Shown: positions 1 to 7,697 of the stretch, piece after piece
How the letters are laid out: every line of letters begins with the position of its first letter
Numbering within the stretch: the stretch's first letter is position 1
Source: UBA2336 sp964538575
Lineage (GTDB): Bacteria > Bacteroidota > Bacteroidia > Cytophagales > Cyclobacteriaceae
Reading direction: 5' to 3'
Assembly: GCA_964538575.1 (NCBI GenBank)
Contig: CAZIGG010000006.1
Span: 1 to 52,286, forward strand
DNA length: 52,286 bases
Program-made: the position numbers and the translations under genes
Notes under the pieces: generated by a model
Told to the model about the DNA's origin: nothing
Seen by the model: only the letters and a program-made list of their open reading frames with translations
The model's database searches: none

Positions 1-2
1 CT

Positions 3-62
3 GCGTTCAGAAAGAAGTTCGGGATTACTCCGAAGAAGTATTTGATGCAGTTGAGTAAATAG
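3..62 (+). CDS. AraC-family regulator, C-terminal end only
   Basis: Nineteen codons are open from the window edge to a TAG stop. They read F-R-K-K-F-G-I-T-P-K-K-Y, the conserved end of the AraC/XylS DNA-binding domain (second helix-turn-helix, consensus F-x-x-x-F-G-x-T-P-x-x-Y). Everything upstream lies outside the window, so the effector domain and target are unknown. It converges on the heme operon, with a repeat element between them, so there is no sign that it belongs to that operon. Confidence 0.75.
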   Translation, partial: AFRKKFGITPKKYLMQLSK

Positions 63-77
63 TTCTATTAAAAATGT

Positions 78-228
78 TCATGCTGAGCAATAGCGAAGCA
101 TCCCTTTATAGAGGGCACAATCGAATCGCGTCTCTGCGTTATCCGGTTTCGTGCTGCTCATACGGGGATGCTTCAGTCGGTTAAAGCACTTGTAAGCCTT
201 TACGTTCGGCTCCCTCCTTCAGCATGAC
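78..228. repeat. Dispersed inverted-repeat element, copy A
   Basis: The non-coding gap between the AraC gene and hmuS is filled by an imperfect inverted repeat. Its ends are tcatgctga and tcagcatga, and inside are gaagcatccc (about 95-104) and gggatgcttc (about 165-174). A related element with the same end sequences and the same internal ggggatgcttc lies at 4174-4310, also between genes. This is the kind of small palindromic repeat scattered through Bacteroidota genomes. It may act as a transcript end for hmuS, but it lacks a U-run. Confidence 0.6.
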
Positions 229-237
229 GCAGGTTTA

Positions 238-1311
238 TCAGGCTCTTGGGAGTGTTTCAACCAACGCAGCCCAATCCTTCAACTCCGGAATGCCGGGCTT
301 GCGCAATCCAAAAAACTGCGCGATCATATTTTTCTTCGCATCGAACGCTTCAATACTGGTTACCACACCATCTTCCGTAGGCTTCTTCACAACCCAAAGC
401 GTATCGATGTGATCCGCACGCAGGTGCATGTTAAAATCAGGGTCTAATACATTCAGCCACTGATCCATTACACGGATCGTTTGAACTTTGCCCTGATGGA
501 TCTGGATATTTCCGCGATTACCGGCAAAGATCATGATCGGCAATTTTGTTTGCGCTGCTGTTTCGAGCGCTGTCTGCAACGATTCTTTTTTCAATTGATA
601 TGCATAATCCTTTGCGAGGTACAAAGCATCCAGGCGATTGACATTGTGCTTGCGCAGGATGCCGAAGAAATCATGTGTGTCTTTCATGCCCGACCAGTCG
701 GCTAACAATACTGCTCCGTCAACTTCTGCGATTGGTTTTGTTGGAGCATCTGCGATTTTCTCCACCTGGATTTCTGTGCCCTGATCAGCCGAACGGAAAT
801 CTTCAACGATCTTATCAAATGCCTGTTGATTGCTTCCCTTTCTGTTTGCTTGCTCCTCCACCAGGAAAACTTTAATGATTGCAGTACCCGTTTGATCGAA
901 TACCTGAATGCTTTGCTGCAGGCCGCGCGGAGTTTGCTGACGAACCGCGAATCCAAATTTCCAGCCTGCAAAAAATACCCGCAATTCAATCGGGCCGATA
1001 ACGGTTGCCATCGCTCTTGCGCCAGCGCCCATGATGTCGATCTTTTGAAAGGCTCCTTTATGCTCCAGCACACAACTGTCGTTGCGGGTTAATGACATTA
1101 CTCTTCCAAGTTCGGGCAGCCGTTTTAACAATTCAGTCCAGTCACCTTCCAGGCGCGTTGTATATTCACCCACCGTTGTCGCCAGCAACTGTGCTTCGCT
1201 TACGCCAAGCTGTTCTGCGCAATCGCGGATGCGTAAACCCGGTTTTGCTTCCTGTAATCCGCGCCATGCGTCCCGAAGGGTTGATGCTGTTGGTTCTGCT
1301 ATTGTGCTCAT
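238..1311 (-). CDS. hmuS: HmuS/HemS-type heme-handling (hemin-degrading) protein
   Basis: A 357-residue cytoplasmic protein without signal peptide, close to the usual length of HemS/HmuS (about 340-350). It shows the two-repeat build of the family: the half around residues 100-150 (GPIELRVFFAGWKFGF, then IQVFDQTGTAIIKVF) is echoed near residues 260-345 (IMIFAGNRG, then IEAFDAKKNMIAQFFG). HemS-family proteins accept heme arriving through the inner-membrane transporter and store it or break it down to release iron. The ATG overlaps the stop of hmuV, so it is the last gene of a four-gene heme operon. Whether it is enzymatic or only heme-binding cannot be read from the sequence. Confidence 0.85.
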   Translation of the reverse strand: MSTIAEPTASTLRDAWRGLQEAKPGLRIRDCAEQLGVSEAQLLATTVGEYTTRLEGDWTELLKRLPELGRVMSLTRNDSCVLEHKGAFQKIDIMGAGARAMATVIGPIELRVFFAGWKFGFAVRQQTPRGLQQSIQVFDQTGTAIIKVFLVEEQANRKGSNQQAFDKIVEDFRSADQGTEIQVEKIADAPTKPIAEVDGAVLLADWSGMKDTHDFFGILRKHNVNRLDALYLAKDYAYQLKKESLQTALETAAQTKLPIMIFAGNRGNIQIHQGKVQTIRVMDQWLNVLDPDFNMHLRADHIDTLWVVKKPTEDGVVTSIEAFDAKKNMIAQFFGLRKPGIPELKDWAALVETLPRA

Positions 1312-2135
1312 AACTGTGCTTTGATTTTAAAGTGATTGGGAAAAGATACCGGAACGGCTTCTGCCCTTTCCGGGATGATGTATGGACAATTGTTACACGG
1401 ATCGTGATACACGTTCACGCGGCAACAAAATGTTTCTTCAATGTTTGATTTGGTGAACACGTTCTTCGCATCACCGGATGCCGTGATCTTACCCTCACGT
1501 AAAAAGTAAAGCTTGTCCGCAAACTGAACAGCCTGGTTGAGATCATGCACGATCGCCATCACACCAATGTTGCGCTGACAAACCATTTTCGCCAGACTGA
1601 ATAACTGTTGCTGCTGGGCAATGTCCATGCTGGAGGTCGGCTCATCTAATAAAATATAGCGCGGATAAACCGTTTCTTCCCAAACCTGTGAAAGCACACG
1701 CGCCATCTGTACACGCTGCTTCTCCCCGCCTGATAAGGTCATGTAGTTGCGATCCTTAAACTCAAGTGTTGAAGTAAGCTCCATCACTTCATCAACAATC
1801 TTTTGATTTTCAACTTTTGTTGAGCGGTGCGCATGGCGGCCCAGGTGAACAATCTGCTCAGCCGTAAACGCAAACTGAACATTCGAGCTTTGCGGAAGTA
1901 CTGCCCGGATCAGCGACAATGATTTTGCCGAATATGATTTTGCGGACTTGCCATTGATCTTCACTTCACCCTGGAAGCTCGTATTCTCATACGCCAGTGC
2001 TTTCAGCAATGTACTCTTACCCGCACCGTTCGGTCCGACAACAGCCGTAAATTCACCCGGTTTAATCGTGAGGTTGACATCCTGTAAGATGATCTTATCA
2101 CGAACGCGAAACCATATATCGGATGCCTGGTACAT
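1308..2135 (-). CDS. hmuV: Heme ABC transporter ATP-binding protein
   Basis: A 275-residue ABC ATPase. Walker A GPNGAGKST is at 34-42, the signature LSGGEKQ at 134-140, Walker B ILLDEP at 161-166 and the switch histidine at 197 (IVHDLN). The sequence belongs to the FecE/HmuV branch that energises import of heme, siderophores or cobalamin; hmuS and hmuT in the same operon decide for heme. The C-terminal tail beyond residue 230 is cysteine-rich (FCCR, then DPCNNCPY), which is unusual for the family and could be a metal or redox site. Its start overlaps the hmuU stop (TAATG) and its stop overlaps the hmuS start, so translation is likely coupled. Confidence 0.92.
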   Translation of the reverse strand: MYQASDIWFRVRDKIILQDVNLTIKPGEFTAVVGPNGAGKSTLLKALAYENTSFQGEVKINGKSAKSYSAKSLSLIRAVLPQSSNVQFAFTAEQIVHLGRHAHRSTKVENQKIVDEVMELTSTLEFKDRNYMTLSGGEKQRVQMARVLSQVWEETVYPRYILLDEPTSSMDIAQQQQLFSLAKMVCQRNIGVMAIVHDLNQAVQFADKLYFLREGKITASGDAKNVFTKSNIEETFCCRVNVYHDPCNNCPYIIPERAEAVPVSFPNHFKIKAQL

Positions 2136-3202
2136 TACAGTTCGTTTTTAAGTTTGGCCTTCATCAGCAGCATAATAAAGAATGGCGCCCCGATCAAGCC
2201 CGTCATCACGCCAATCGGCAGCTCAGCCGGGGTTACAATTGTGCGGGCAATCACATCGGCAATAATCAGCAGCCATGCACCGCCAATCACCGAGGCCGGG
2301 AGCACCAGCCGGTTATCGGAGTGAAATAATACCCGGATTAAATGCGGGATCACTAACCCGATAAACCCGATGATTCCGGAAAGCGATACGCTAACGCCTA
2401 CCGCGAGTGCGCTGAAAAAAACAATCGTGCGCTTGGTGCGCTCAACATCTACACCCATGTGATACGCTTCGGCCTCCCCGAGTGCAATAGCGTTAAGCGA
2501 GTTCGAATGGAAAAGAAGTGCCACGATGGAGCCAATCAGCAAGGGCGCTGCAATGATCAGCTTCTCGGGCGTAGCGCCTCCAAGGTCGCCAAGTGTCCAG
2601 AACGTAAACGTTCTGAGCTGATTTTCATCTGCGTAGAATATAGATAACCCAATGATTGATCCGGCAAGGGCATTAATGGCCACGCCAACTAATACCAGAA
2701 CTGCAATATTGGTCTTGCCCGACTGATTGCTTAACCTCAATACAAAAAAGGTAGCGAGCAATCCACCGATGAACGCTGTAACCGGAAGGAGCGCATTATA
2801 TAAGAATGTATCTTTTGATAAGAACCATGAGCCTCCGAACACAATCACCAGCACAACCCCGGATGCCGCGCCTCCGGAAACTCCGATCAGGCTTGATTCA
2901 ACTAACGGATTTCGGAACAATCCCTGTAACGCGGCACCGCTTACGCCTAATGCCGCACCGATCATGATGGTCATAAACACGCGCGGAAAACGAATGGTGC
3001 TTAACACCACATCGTGCATGCTGTCAACTTCAATGCCGGTGAACAGGCCGATCTTTTGCAGCAGCACAATCACAACATCTTTAACAGGAATAGAAACTGC
3101 TCCGATGGTCAGGGAAAACAAAATGGTGAGTACCAGCACCAGGCTGAGCCCGGTAATGACCACCGCGTTACGTGTATCCCGTATCGTTAATGTAACGTTC
3201 AC
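2135..3202 (-). CDS. hmuU: Heme ABC transporter permease
   Basis: A 355-residue, strongly hydrophobic FecCD/BtuC-type permease with about ten membrane segments. Family hallmarks are visible: GAALGVSGAALQGLFRNPLVE near residues 80-100, GVSGGAASG just after it, and GFIGLVIPHLIR near residue 285, the cytoplasmic coupling loop region. It forms the inner-membrane channel of the heme importer with HmuV. The start is a GTG that overlaps the hmuT stop (GTGA), typical of tight coupling; no better ATG is near. Confidence 0.92.
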   Translation of the reverse strand: MNVTLTIRDTRNAVVITGLSLVLVLTILFSLTIGAVSIPVKDVVIVLLQKIGLFTGIEVDSMHDVVLSTIRFPRVFMTIMIGAALGVSGAALQGLFRNPLVESSLIGVSGGAASGVVLVIVFGGSWFLSKDTFLYNALLPVTAFIGGLLATFFVLRLSNQSGKTNIAVLVLVGVAINALAGSIIGLSIFYADENQLRTFTFWTLGDLGGATPEKLIIAAPLLIGSIVALLFHSNSLNAIALGEAEAYHMGVDVERTKRTIVFFSALAVGVSVSLSGIIGFIGLVIPHLIRVLFHSDNRLVLPASVIGGAWLLIIADVIARTIVTPAELPIGVMTGLIGAPFFIMLLMKAKLKNEL

Positions 3203-4044
3203 TTCAGCTTGCTGAGCTCAGGGTGTAACAGCAGAACAAGTTCTTTAATAACCTGCCCGACCCGCGGACCGAAGTTGGTCAGCATAATGCTGTCGATAGA
3301 AACAATTTGTCTTTTCTTTCCGGCTGTTGTCTGGGTAACTCCGGGGATTTTTAAGAAGCCGTCTATACCGCCAATGCTTTCCAATCCCAATGTAGTAGTT
3401 ATCATGAAGTCGGGATTAGCTGCAATCAGGGCCTCCGTGTTTAACGGCTTATATCCGGGTACGGTATTAAATGCATTTTGTGCTCCCGCATACGCAATGA
3501 TTTCTCCGAATGTATCCTTGCCGGCAAGACTGATATTCGAGCTGCCGCGATTATAAACGCCCAGCACGGTTGGTTTGGTAGTAGCCTTCTTTATTAATGA
3601 ATTTGCCTCCGCAAGATCTGCATCGATCTGCGCGATAATTTTTTTGCCTTCTGCCTGGCGGTTAAGCTCGGCTGCGATTTGTGTGATAAGCTGTTTGGTT
3701 GCTTCAACCGTGTACGTCCGGTCGATGATAAGCAGCTTAATACCCGTGCCGGTCAGTTGCGAAAGCACTTCCTCCTTCACATAATCCTTTTCGGCAATGA
3801 TTAACGTAGGCTTCAGGCTGATAATGCCTTCGGCATTGATGCCATTGCGGTAACCAATCGAGGGCAGGCTTTGAACGGACTCCGGGTACAGGCTTGTCTT
3901 ATCCGATGCAATAATCTTGTCGCAATCGCCTAAGGCACAAACTGTTTCGGTAATGGCGCTCCCGGCCGTAATGATGCGTATTTGAGCAAACGAAGCGCTG
4001 AATGATAGCAGCGCAATGAAAAAAATACCAACTCTCCTCTTCAC
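3199..4044 (-). CDS. hmuT: Periplasmic heme-binding protein of the ABC importer
   Basis: A 281-residue protein with a cleavable signal peptide (basic MKRR, hydrophobic core, S-F-A-Q near residue 21). The mature part matches the class III substrate-binding fold of HmuT/BtuF: a motif around I-T-A-G-S-A-I-T-E near residues 25-33, then a central long helix and a second lobe ending in L-T-N-F-G-P-R. In Gram-negative bacteria HmuT carries heme from the outer-membrane receptor to HmuUV. No TonB receptor gene is beside it here. The start codon is GTG; the operator-like palindromes at 4049-4078 lie just upstream, so this is the first gene of the operon. Confidence 0.87.
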   Translation of the reverse strand: MKRRVGIFFIALLSFSASFAQIRIITAGSAITETVCALGDCDKIIASDKTSLYPESVQSLPSIGYRNGINAEGIISLKPTLIIAEKDYVKEEVLSQLTGTGIKLLIIDRTYTVEATKQLITQIAAELNRQAEGKKIIAQIDADLAEANSLIKKATTKPTVLGVYNRGSSNISLAGKDTFGEIIAYAGAQNAFNTVPGYKPLNTEALIAANPDFMITTTLGLESIGGIDGFLKIPGVTQTTAGKKRQIVSIDSIMLTNFGPRVGQVIKELVLLLHPELSKLK

Positions 4045-4048
4045 AACT

Positions 4049-4078
4049 ATACTTATAAGTATTTAGAAAATTTCTAAA
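4049..4078. promoter_or_regulatory. Twin palindromes at the hmuT start, likely iron/heme operator
   Basis: Two perfect palindromes adjoin. ATACTTATAAGTAT occupies 4049-4062 and TTTAGAAA-A-TTTCTAAA occupies 4062-4078. They begin 5 bp upstream of the hmuT GTG and end directly at the -7 element (4079-4086), so both would cover the transcription start and 5' leader. A repressor bound there would block the operon. Iron-responsive Fur or DtxR-type repression is the natural guess for a heme operon, but neither site is a textbook Fur box. Confidence 0.5.
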
Positions 4079-4110
4079 CAAAGGTAAAGTGCCTGTAAAG
4101 GGCTAACAAT
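4079..4110 (-). promoter_or_regulatory. Bacteroidota-type promoter of the heme operon
   Basis: Read on the minus strand, TACCTTTG (4086-4079) matches the -7 consensus TAnnTTTG exactly. ATTG (4110-4107) lies 20 nt upstream in place of the -33 TTTG. The start of transcription would fall a few bases into the palindrome at 4062-4078, about 30 nt before the hmuT GTG. Confidence 0.55.
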
Positions 4111-4144
4111 AACCTTGAAAGGCGGAATTTGACAGGAGTCTGAA

Positions 4145-4160
4145 TACCCTCATGAGGGTA
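4145..4160. promoter_or_regulatory. 7-2-7 palindrome TACCCTCATGAGGGTA
   Basis: A perfect 16-bp palindrome made of two heptamers TACCCTC and GAGGGTA with a 2-bp spacer. The 7-2-7 layout with a TACC start is the arrangement used by NarL-family regulators. It sits about 100 bp upstream of hmuT and about 165 bp beyond the 3' end of the NarL/FixJ-type response regulator gene. A role in heme operon control is inference. Confidence 0.35.
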
Positions 4161-4173
4161 CTTCGGTTAGACC

Positions 4174-4310
4174 GTCATTCTGAGCGTTAGCGAAGAATCC
4201 CTGATAGGTAGCACGAGATTGGATAACGCAGACACGAGAGTCCACGCATTTCCTCTATAAGGGGATGCTTCGGCTCCCTTCGACTCCGCTCAGGGAGACC
4301 TCAGCATGAC
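4174..4310. repeat. Dispersed inverted-repeat element, copy B
   Basis: Begins gtcattctgagcgttagcgaagaatcc and ends ctcagcatgac, with ggggatgcttcggctccc inside. Both ends and the internal segment match copy A at 78-228. It lies just beyond the 3' end of the response regulator gene and could serve as its transcript end. Confidence 0.6.
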
Positions 4311-4325
4311 GTTATTGATTAGGCC

Positions 4326-4976
4326 TCAACGATTATTAATCGTAATCAACCCAAAATCAATCGCATACAGCACAAACTCCGTAGGCGACTTAATCCCAAG
4401 CTTTTTAATGATGCTCTTGCGATGCGTATGAATGGTATGCGGGCTCAGGTTGAGCTTATCCGCTGCGCGTTGCGTGGAGAAACCTTTTGCCAGCAGCTCA
4501 AGGATTTCCATTTCCCGAACGGTAAGCACCGTGGGCTCGCAGGCAATTGCAGCCGGTGATTCTTTCTCCATGATTACATCAAGGATCTTATGACAAAAGA
4601 ACTTCTCTCCTTTTGCCGTTGACCGGATGGCCAGGATAATCTCCTCGCGGCTGCACTCTTTGGTGATGTAGCCTTTGATGCCGATCTTCAGCGACTTGCG
4701 GATGCTTTCGTGATTGTTGTCCGATGAAATGATCAGCGTGTTTACCTGCGTACCGGTGATCACGCTTTCCAGTTTCTCGAGCGACAGGTAGCCCGGGATG
4801 TTATAATCCGCAATGAGCAAATCCGGCTTAAGCTCGCGGGTGATCGCATCGATTTTGGAAACATCTTCCACCGTGCCGATGATCTCAGCCTCCATGCCGG
4901 ACTCAACCAAAAACCGGATGCCGGCAGCTGTAAGCGGCTGGTTATCGGCCAGTACTATGGTGGCGGGCTTTACCAA
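4326..4976 (-). CDS. NarL/FixJ-family two-component response regulator
   Basis: A 216-residue protein with an N-terminal receiver domain (phospho-acceptor Asp57 in DLLIADYNIPG, acidic pocket D11, K101 in GIKGYI) and a C-terminal LuxR-type helix-turn-helix (LTVREMEILELLAKG at 151-165, then recognition region LSPHTIHTHRKSIIKKLGI). No kinase gene is adjacent, so it is an orphan. The only in-frame start is TTG at 4976-4974. A tiny ATG reading frame (4996-4970, eight codons) runs across that start in another frame and ends 3 bp inside it. The HTH class binds 7-2-7 palindromes; one lies at 4145-4160. Confidence 0.9.
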   Translation of the reverse strand: MVKPATIVLADNQPLTAAGIRFLVESGMEAEIIGTVEDVSKIDAITRELKPDLLIADYNIPGYLSLEKLESVITGTQVNTLIISSDNNHESIRKSLKIGIKGYITKECSREEIILAIRSTAKGEKFFCHKILDVIMEKESPAAIACEPTVLTVREMEILELLAKGFSTQRAADKLNLSPHTIHTHRKSIIKKLGIKSPTEFVLYAIDFGLITINNR

Positions 4977-5040
4977 GCTGAAGGAACTAAAACCATGTTT
5001 TTTCTAAACAGAAACGCAATTTTACGATCTATTTAGAATT

Positions 5041-5069
5041 AATCCAAATAACTTTGGTTTATTTGGATT
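5041..5069. promoter_or_regulatory. Perfect 11-bp inverted repeat upstream of the response regulator
   Basis: AATCCAAATAA (5041-5051) and TTATTTGGATT (5059-5069) are exact reverse complements around a 7-nt spacer. It lies about 65 bp upstream of the TTG start of the response regulator, in the non-coding gap before the restriction genes. It could be an autoregulatory operator; there is no U-run on either side, so a terminator is less likely. Confidence 0.4.
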
Positions 5070-5108
5070 GCGGGAAGTGTATATATTTAGATGTTTACCG
5101 GCAATTGG

Positions 5109-5159
5109 GTCGGCTCCGTGGACAGACACGACCAAGCCGACAAATCACGGCCGACAAAT
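5109..5159. repeat. Repeat cluster at the left edge of the restriction-modification unit
   Basis: GTCGGCT (5109-5115) pairs with AGCCGAC (5135-5141), CCGTG (5116-5120) pairs with CACGG (5146-5150), and the 10-mer GCCGACAAAT is directly repeated at 5136-5145 and 5150-5159. The GC-rich cluster contrasts with the AT-rich DNA that follows, and may mark an insertion boundary. The rest of the gap (5160-5285) shows nothing else recognisable. Confidence 0.4.
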
Positions 5160-5285
5160 ACAAAGAATAGGGCCTCATTCATGGACTGCTTGACTTTTGG
5201 TAAAAGGGCCAAATTCTTCGTTTTTAGTATCTATTGCCTATTTTCTACATTGATTGAGGCAACATAAAAAAAGTGGATATAATGC

Positions 5286-5293
5286 TAACTTTG
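5286..5293 (+). promoter_or_regulatory. -7 promoter element of the restriction-modification operon
   Basis: TAACTTTG matches the TAnnTTTG consensus and lies 30 bp before the GTG of the nuclease gene. No matching -33 TTTG is seen at the standard distance. The short dyad TGGTT-T-AACCA (5294-5304) falls at the expected transcription start and could be an operator. Confidence 0.4.
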
Positions 5294-5323
5294 TGGTTTA
5301 ACCATTAAACAATATTCTAAAGG

Positions 5324-6286
5324 GTGGCAGCATCAACACAAGAACTCATCGTAAAGGGTTTCCAAATTCATAGTGGTAGCACGGCTGCTGGACTGAAAGT
5401 AAAAATTGAAATGATTGCCTCGCATTACGGGACAATCAACTCCTTTCTAAAGGCTAAACGCAAGGACTTTGACAAGTTAGTTTTCAAAGTTGATAAGCCC
5501 AGCTTCAAGCTTACAGACAGCGATTATGAAAAAATTCAAGCATTTCGGGAAAGCGGACTTATTGACGGCAGACTTTCCGTTCAAGAGAATTTTGTAAAGG
5601 TATTAGCAACCCGTTTTGTAAGTAGGCAGTTGCTCATGATTGAAAACATGCAACTGGAAACACTCAATGTCAATCCAATTTTATCAGGTGCACTAAATCT
5701 AAATAACGAAGAAGATTTAATTCGTTACTATACTTACCAAGCAATTTCACGAAGTATCGTAACCTCAGTAGGTTTCTTGGTTGAAGACCTTTTACTCTAT
5801 GCAAGTGACTCTGTTGTCGGTGGAAAACGTGATGAACATGGAGAAGAAACAAAGTGGGACTTAGTTGTTGAAAGATTAGGTGAAATAAAAGCTTATCTAG
5901 AAATCAAAAGTGGCCCTAACGATTTAGATAAGGCACAAATCCATCACTATCAAAAAGCTTTTGACGTTATTGAGAAAAAAGGATTCAGAGCTTTCATCGG
6001 TGAAACATACGGTAAACGAGAAGACAAAACCGTCACACATGGTTTATACAAAATGTATTTACCGAAGTGGGAAAAAAGAACCCTAATTGGTAAAGAACTT
6101 TGGGAATTTGTTAGCGGAAAGAAAAACTATCACGACAAATTAGTTGACATTCTTTTCAAAACATCTAAAGCACTTTTAGCAGACTCAACCTTCATAGACA
6201 AGATTGAGAAGAAACTAAAACCGCTTACAGCGGATTTTAAAAAGAAGTATAAAACTTACGATAACTTTTTAAAATCTCTATGGTAA
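5324..6286 (+). CDS. Type II restriction endonuclease, PD-(D/E)XK fold (PmeII-like)
   Basis: A 320-residue protein starting at GTG. The nuclease core is visible as D179 in T-K-W-D-L followed by E193-I-K195 in Y-L-E-I-K-S-G, the PD-(D/E)XK metal and catalytic residues; E155 may be the preceding conserved acid. N-terminal residues 1-130 are largely helical and lysine-rich. It resembles the PmeII family as far as I recall, but the recognition sequence cannot be read from it. The methyltransferase start overlaps its stop by seven bases, the usual coupling in an R-M pair. Base composition is clearly more AT-rich than in the flanking heme and Nudix genes, which suggests transfer. Confidence 0.75.
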   Translation: MAASTQELIVKGFQIHSGSTAAGLKVKIEMIASHYGTINSFLKAKRKDFDKLVFKVDKPSFKLTDSDYEKIQAFRESGLIDGRLSVQENFVKVLATRFVSRQLLMIENMQLETLNVNPILSGALNLNNEEDLIRYYTYQAISRSIVTSVGFLVEDLLLYASDSVVGGKRDEHGEETKWDLVVERLGEIKAYLEIKSGPNDLDKAQIHHYQKAFDVIEKKGFRAFIGETYGKREDKTVTHGLYKMYLPKWEKRTLIGKELWEFVSGKKNYHDKLVDILFKTSKALLADSTFIDKIEKKLKPLTADFKKKYKTYDNFLKSLW

Positions 6287-7497
6287 ACGGGAAAGGAAAA
6301 TATAATGTAGTGTCATTGTTTTCGGGTGCAATGGGTTTAGACCTTGGACTCGAACAAGCAGGACTTCATACAGCAGTTTGTGTTGAGATGGATAAACTTG
6401 CATGTCAGACAATCAGGGAGAATACAACCATTCCAGTTATTGAAGGCGACATTTCAAAAGTTACAACTGATGAAATTTTACAAACCGCTAAACTGAAAAA
6501 GAAAGATGTGTTTATGGTTGTTGGAGGGCCGCCTTGTCAGGCGTTTAGCACAGCAGGTAAACGACTTTCGTTGCAGGACTTCAGAGGAAATGTAATCGTA
6601 AATTATTTAAGAGTTGTTGAGGAAATTGCACCCCCGTATTTCATCCTTGAAAATGTGAGAGGGATGCTTTCGACCCCTCTCAATGCGGTTCCTTCCGAAT
6701 ACGAAAGTGAGTATGGCAGCATGACAGCCATTCCTGGAAGTATTGTTTATTTTTTGTGGAATGAGTTCCAAAAAATGGGCTACGAGTTAAGCTTTACTTT
6801 ATTCAACAGCGCAAATTACGGAGTGCCGCAAGTGAGAGAGAGGGTAATTATTTTCGGAAGTAAGAAAGGAAGAATTCCATTGCCTTCACCTACTCACAGT
6901 GAAACTGGAATTGAAACAGGGAAAAAGTGGGTACCTATATCAGAAGCATTTGAAGGACTTGGAAAGCAAGACCAATATTTCGAATTGACAGAGAGAATGA
7001 AACGCTTTGTTGGTATGCTCAAGGAAGGTGAAAACTGGACAGACCTTCCAAAAGAATTGCAGAAAGAGGCAATGGGAAAATCGTTTGAACTGAATGGCGG
7101 CAAGACCGGTTTTTACAGACGACTTGCCTTCAACAGGCCTTCTCCTACTTTGCTGACAAGTCCTGTAATGAATGCAACTCTACTTGCACACCCGACAGAG
7201 TTGCGCTCTCTTTCAATTCAGGAGTATGCACGAATACAACAGTTTCCCGACAATTGGAAATTGCAAGGCAAACTCGTGGACATTTTCAAACAAATTGGCA
7301 ATGCAGTTCCGACAGGGTTAGGTTGTGTTGCTGGCAAAACAATTTTAGATTTTCATCACGGAGATTTTGACCCGCAGCGAGAAAGAAAAAATAGAATTCC
7401 TTACTCACGATATTTAGGTTGTTCCGACTTTGAGTTTATTCCAACTTTCAAGGGACAGTTGCAAATGAGCAAACAACAAGAATTAAATTTCTCGTAA
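6280..7497 (+). CDS. DNA (cytosine-5-)-methyltransferase of the R-M pair
   Basis: A 405-residue C5 methylase with the motifs in canonical order: I FSGAMGLDLGL (14-24), IV GGPPCQAFS (82-90, nucleophile C86), VI ENVRG (124-128), VIII QVRERV (near 184-189), then a target-recognition region around 200-310, and X QIGNAVP near residue 340. It transfers methyl from S-adenosylmethionine to cytosine and protects the host from the upstream nuclease. Length is usual for a mono-specific type II enzyme. The C-terminal 40 residues after motif X are an extra tail with basic and aromatic residues. Confidence 0.95.
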   Translation: MVNGKGKYNVVSLFSGAMGLDLGLEQAGLHTAVCVEMDKLACQTIRENTTIPVIEGDISKVTTDEILQTAKLKKKDVFMVVGGPPCQAFSTAGKRLSLQDFRGNVIVNYLRVVEEIAPPYFILENVRGMLSTPLNAVPSEYESEYGSMTAIPGSIVYFLWNEFQKMGYELSFTLFNSANYGVPQVRERVIIFGSKKGRIPLPSPTHSETGIETGKKWVPISEAFEGLGKQDQYFELTERMKRFVGMLKEGENWTDLPKELQKEAMGKSFELNGGKTGFYRRLAFNRPSPTLLTSPVMNATLLAHPTELRSLSIQEYARIQQFPDNWKLQGKLVDIFKQIGNAVPTGLGCVAGKTILDFHHGDFDPQRERKNRIPYSRYLGCSDFEFIPTFKGQLQMSKQQELNFS

Positions 7498-7573
7498 AAA
7501 CCGACAGCATGTGGACTTAAGCCAAACGGGGACGATTGACGAACACGGACGAAACCCAACAGCCGGCAACAAA

Positions 7574-7697
7574 TGGCGGGGTTCGGTGTCCTCATTACTT
7601 TCGGTTTCTTTATTTAAATTGTGTCGTGGGACAGGTCGCAACTGGTCGGGCTTAACATTTCGCTTCGCTCCATTTTTAAGCCCTCCTATTCCCGCCA
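7574..7697. repeat. Large structured non-coding element after the R-M pair
   Basis: TGGCGGG (7574-7580) pairs with CCCGCCA (7691-7697), enclosing about 110 bases that hold an inner hairpin, GGGCTTAA (7648-7655) with TTAAGCCC (7676-7683). No convincing reading frame lies in 7498-7741. Large folded elements of this kind often follow accessory genes in Bacteroidota and may be recombination sites or remains of mobile units. The inner hairpin could also end the R-M transcript. I cannot assign a family. Confidence 0.4.

Noticed and set aside
2727..3215. 162-codon frame antisense to hmuU
   Set aside because: It is a mirror of a conserved permease gene; its translation shows no family features.
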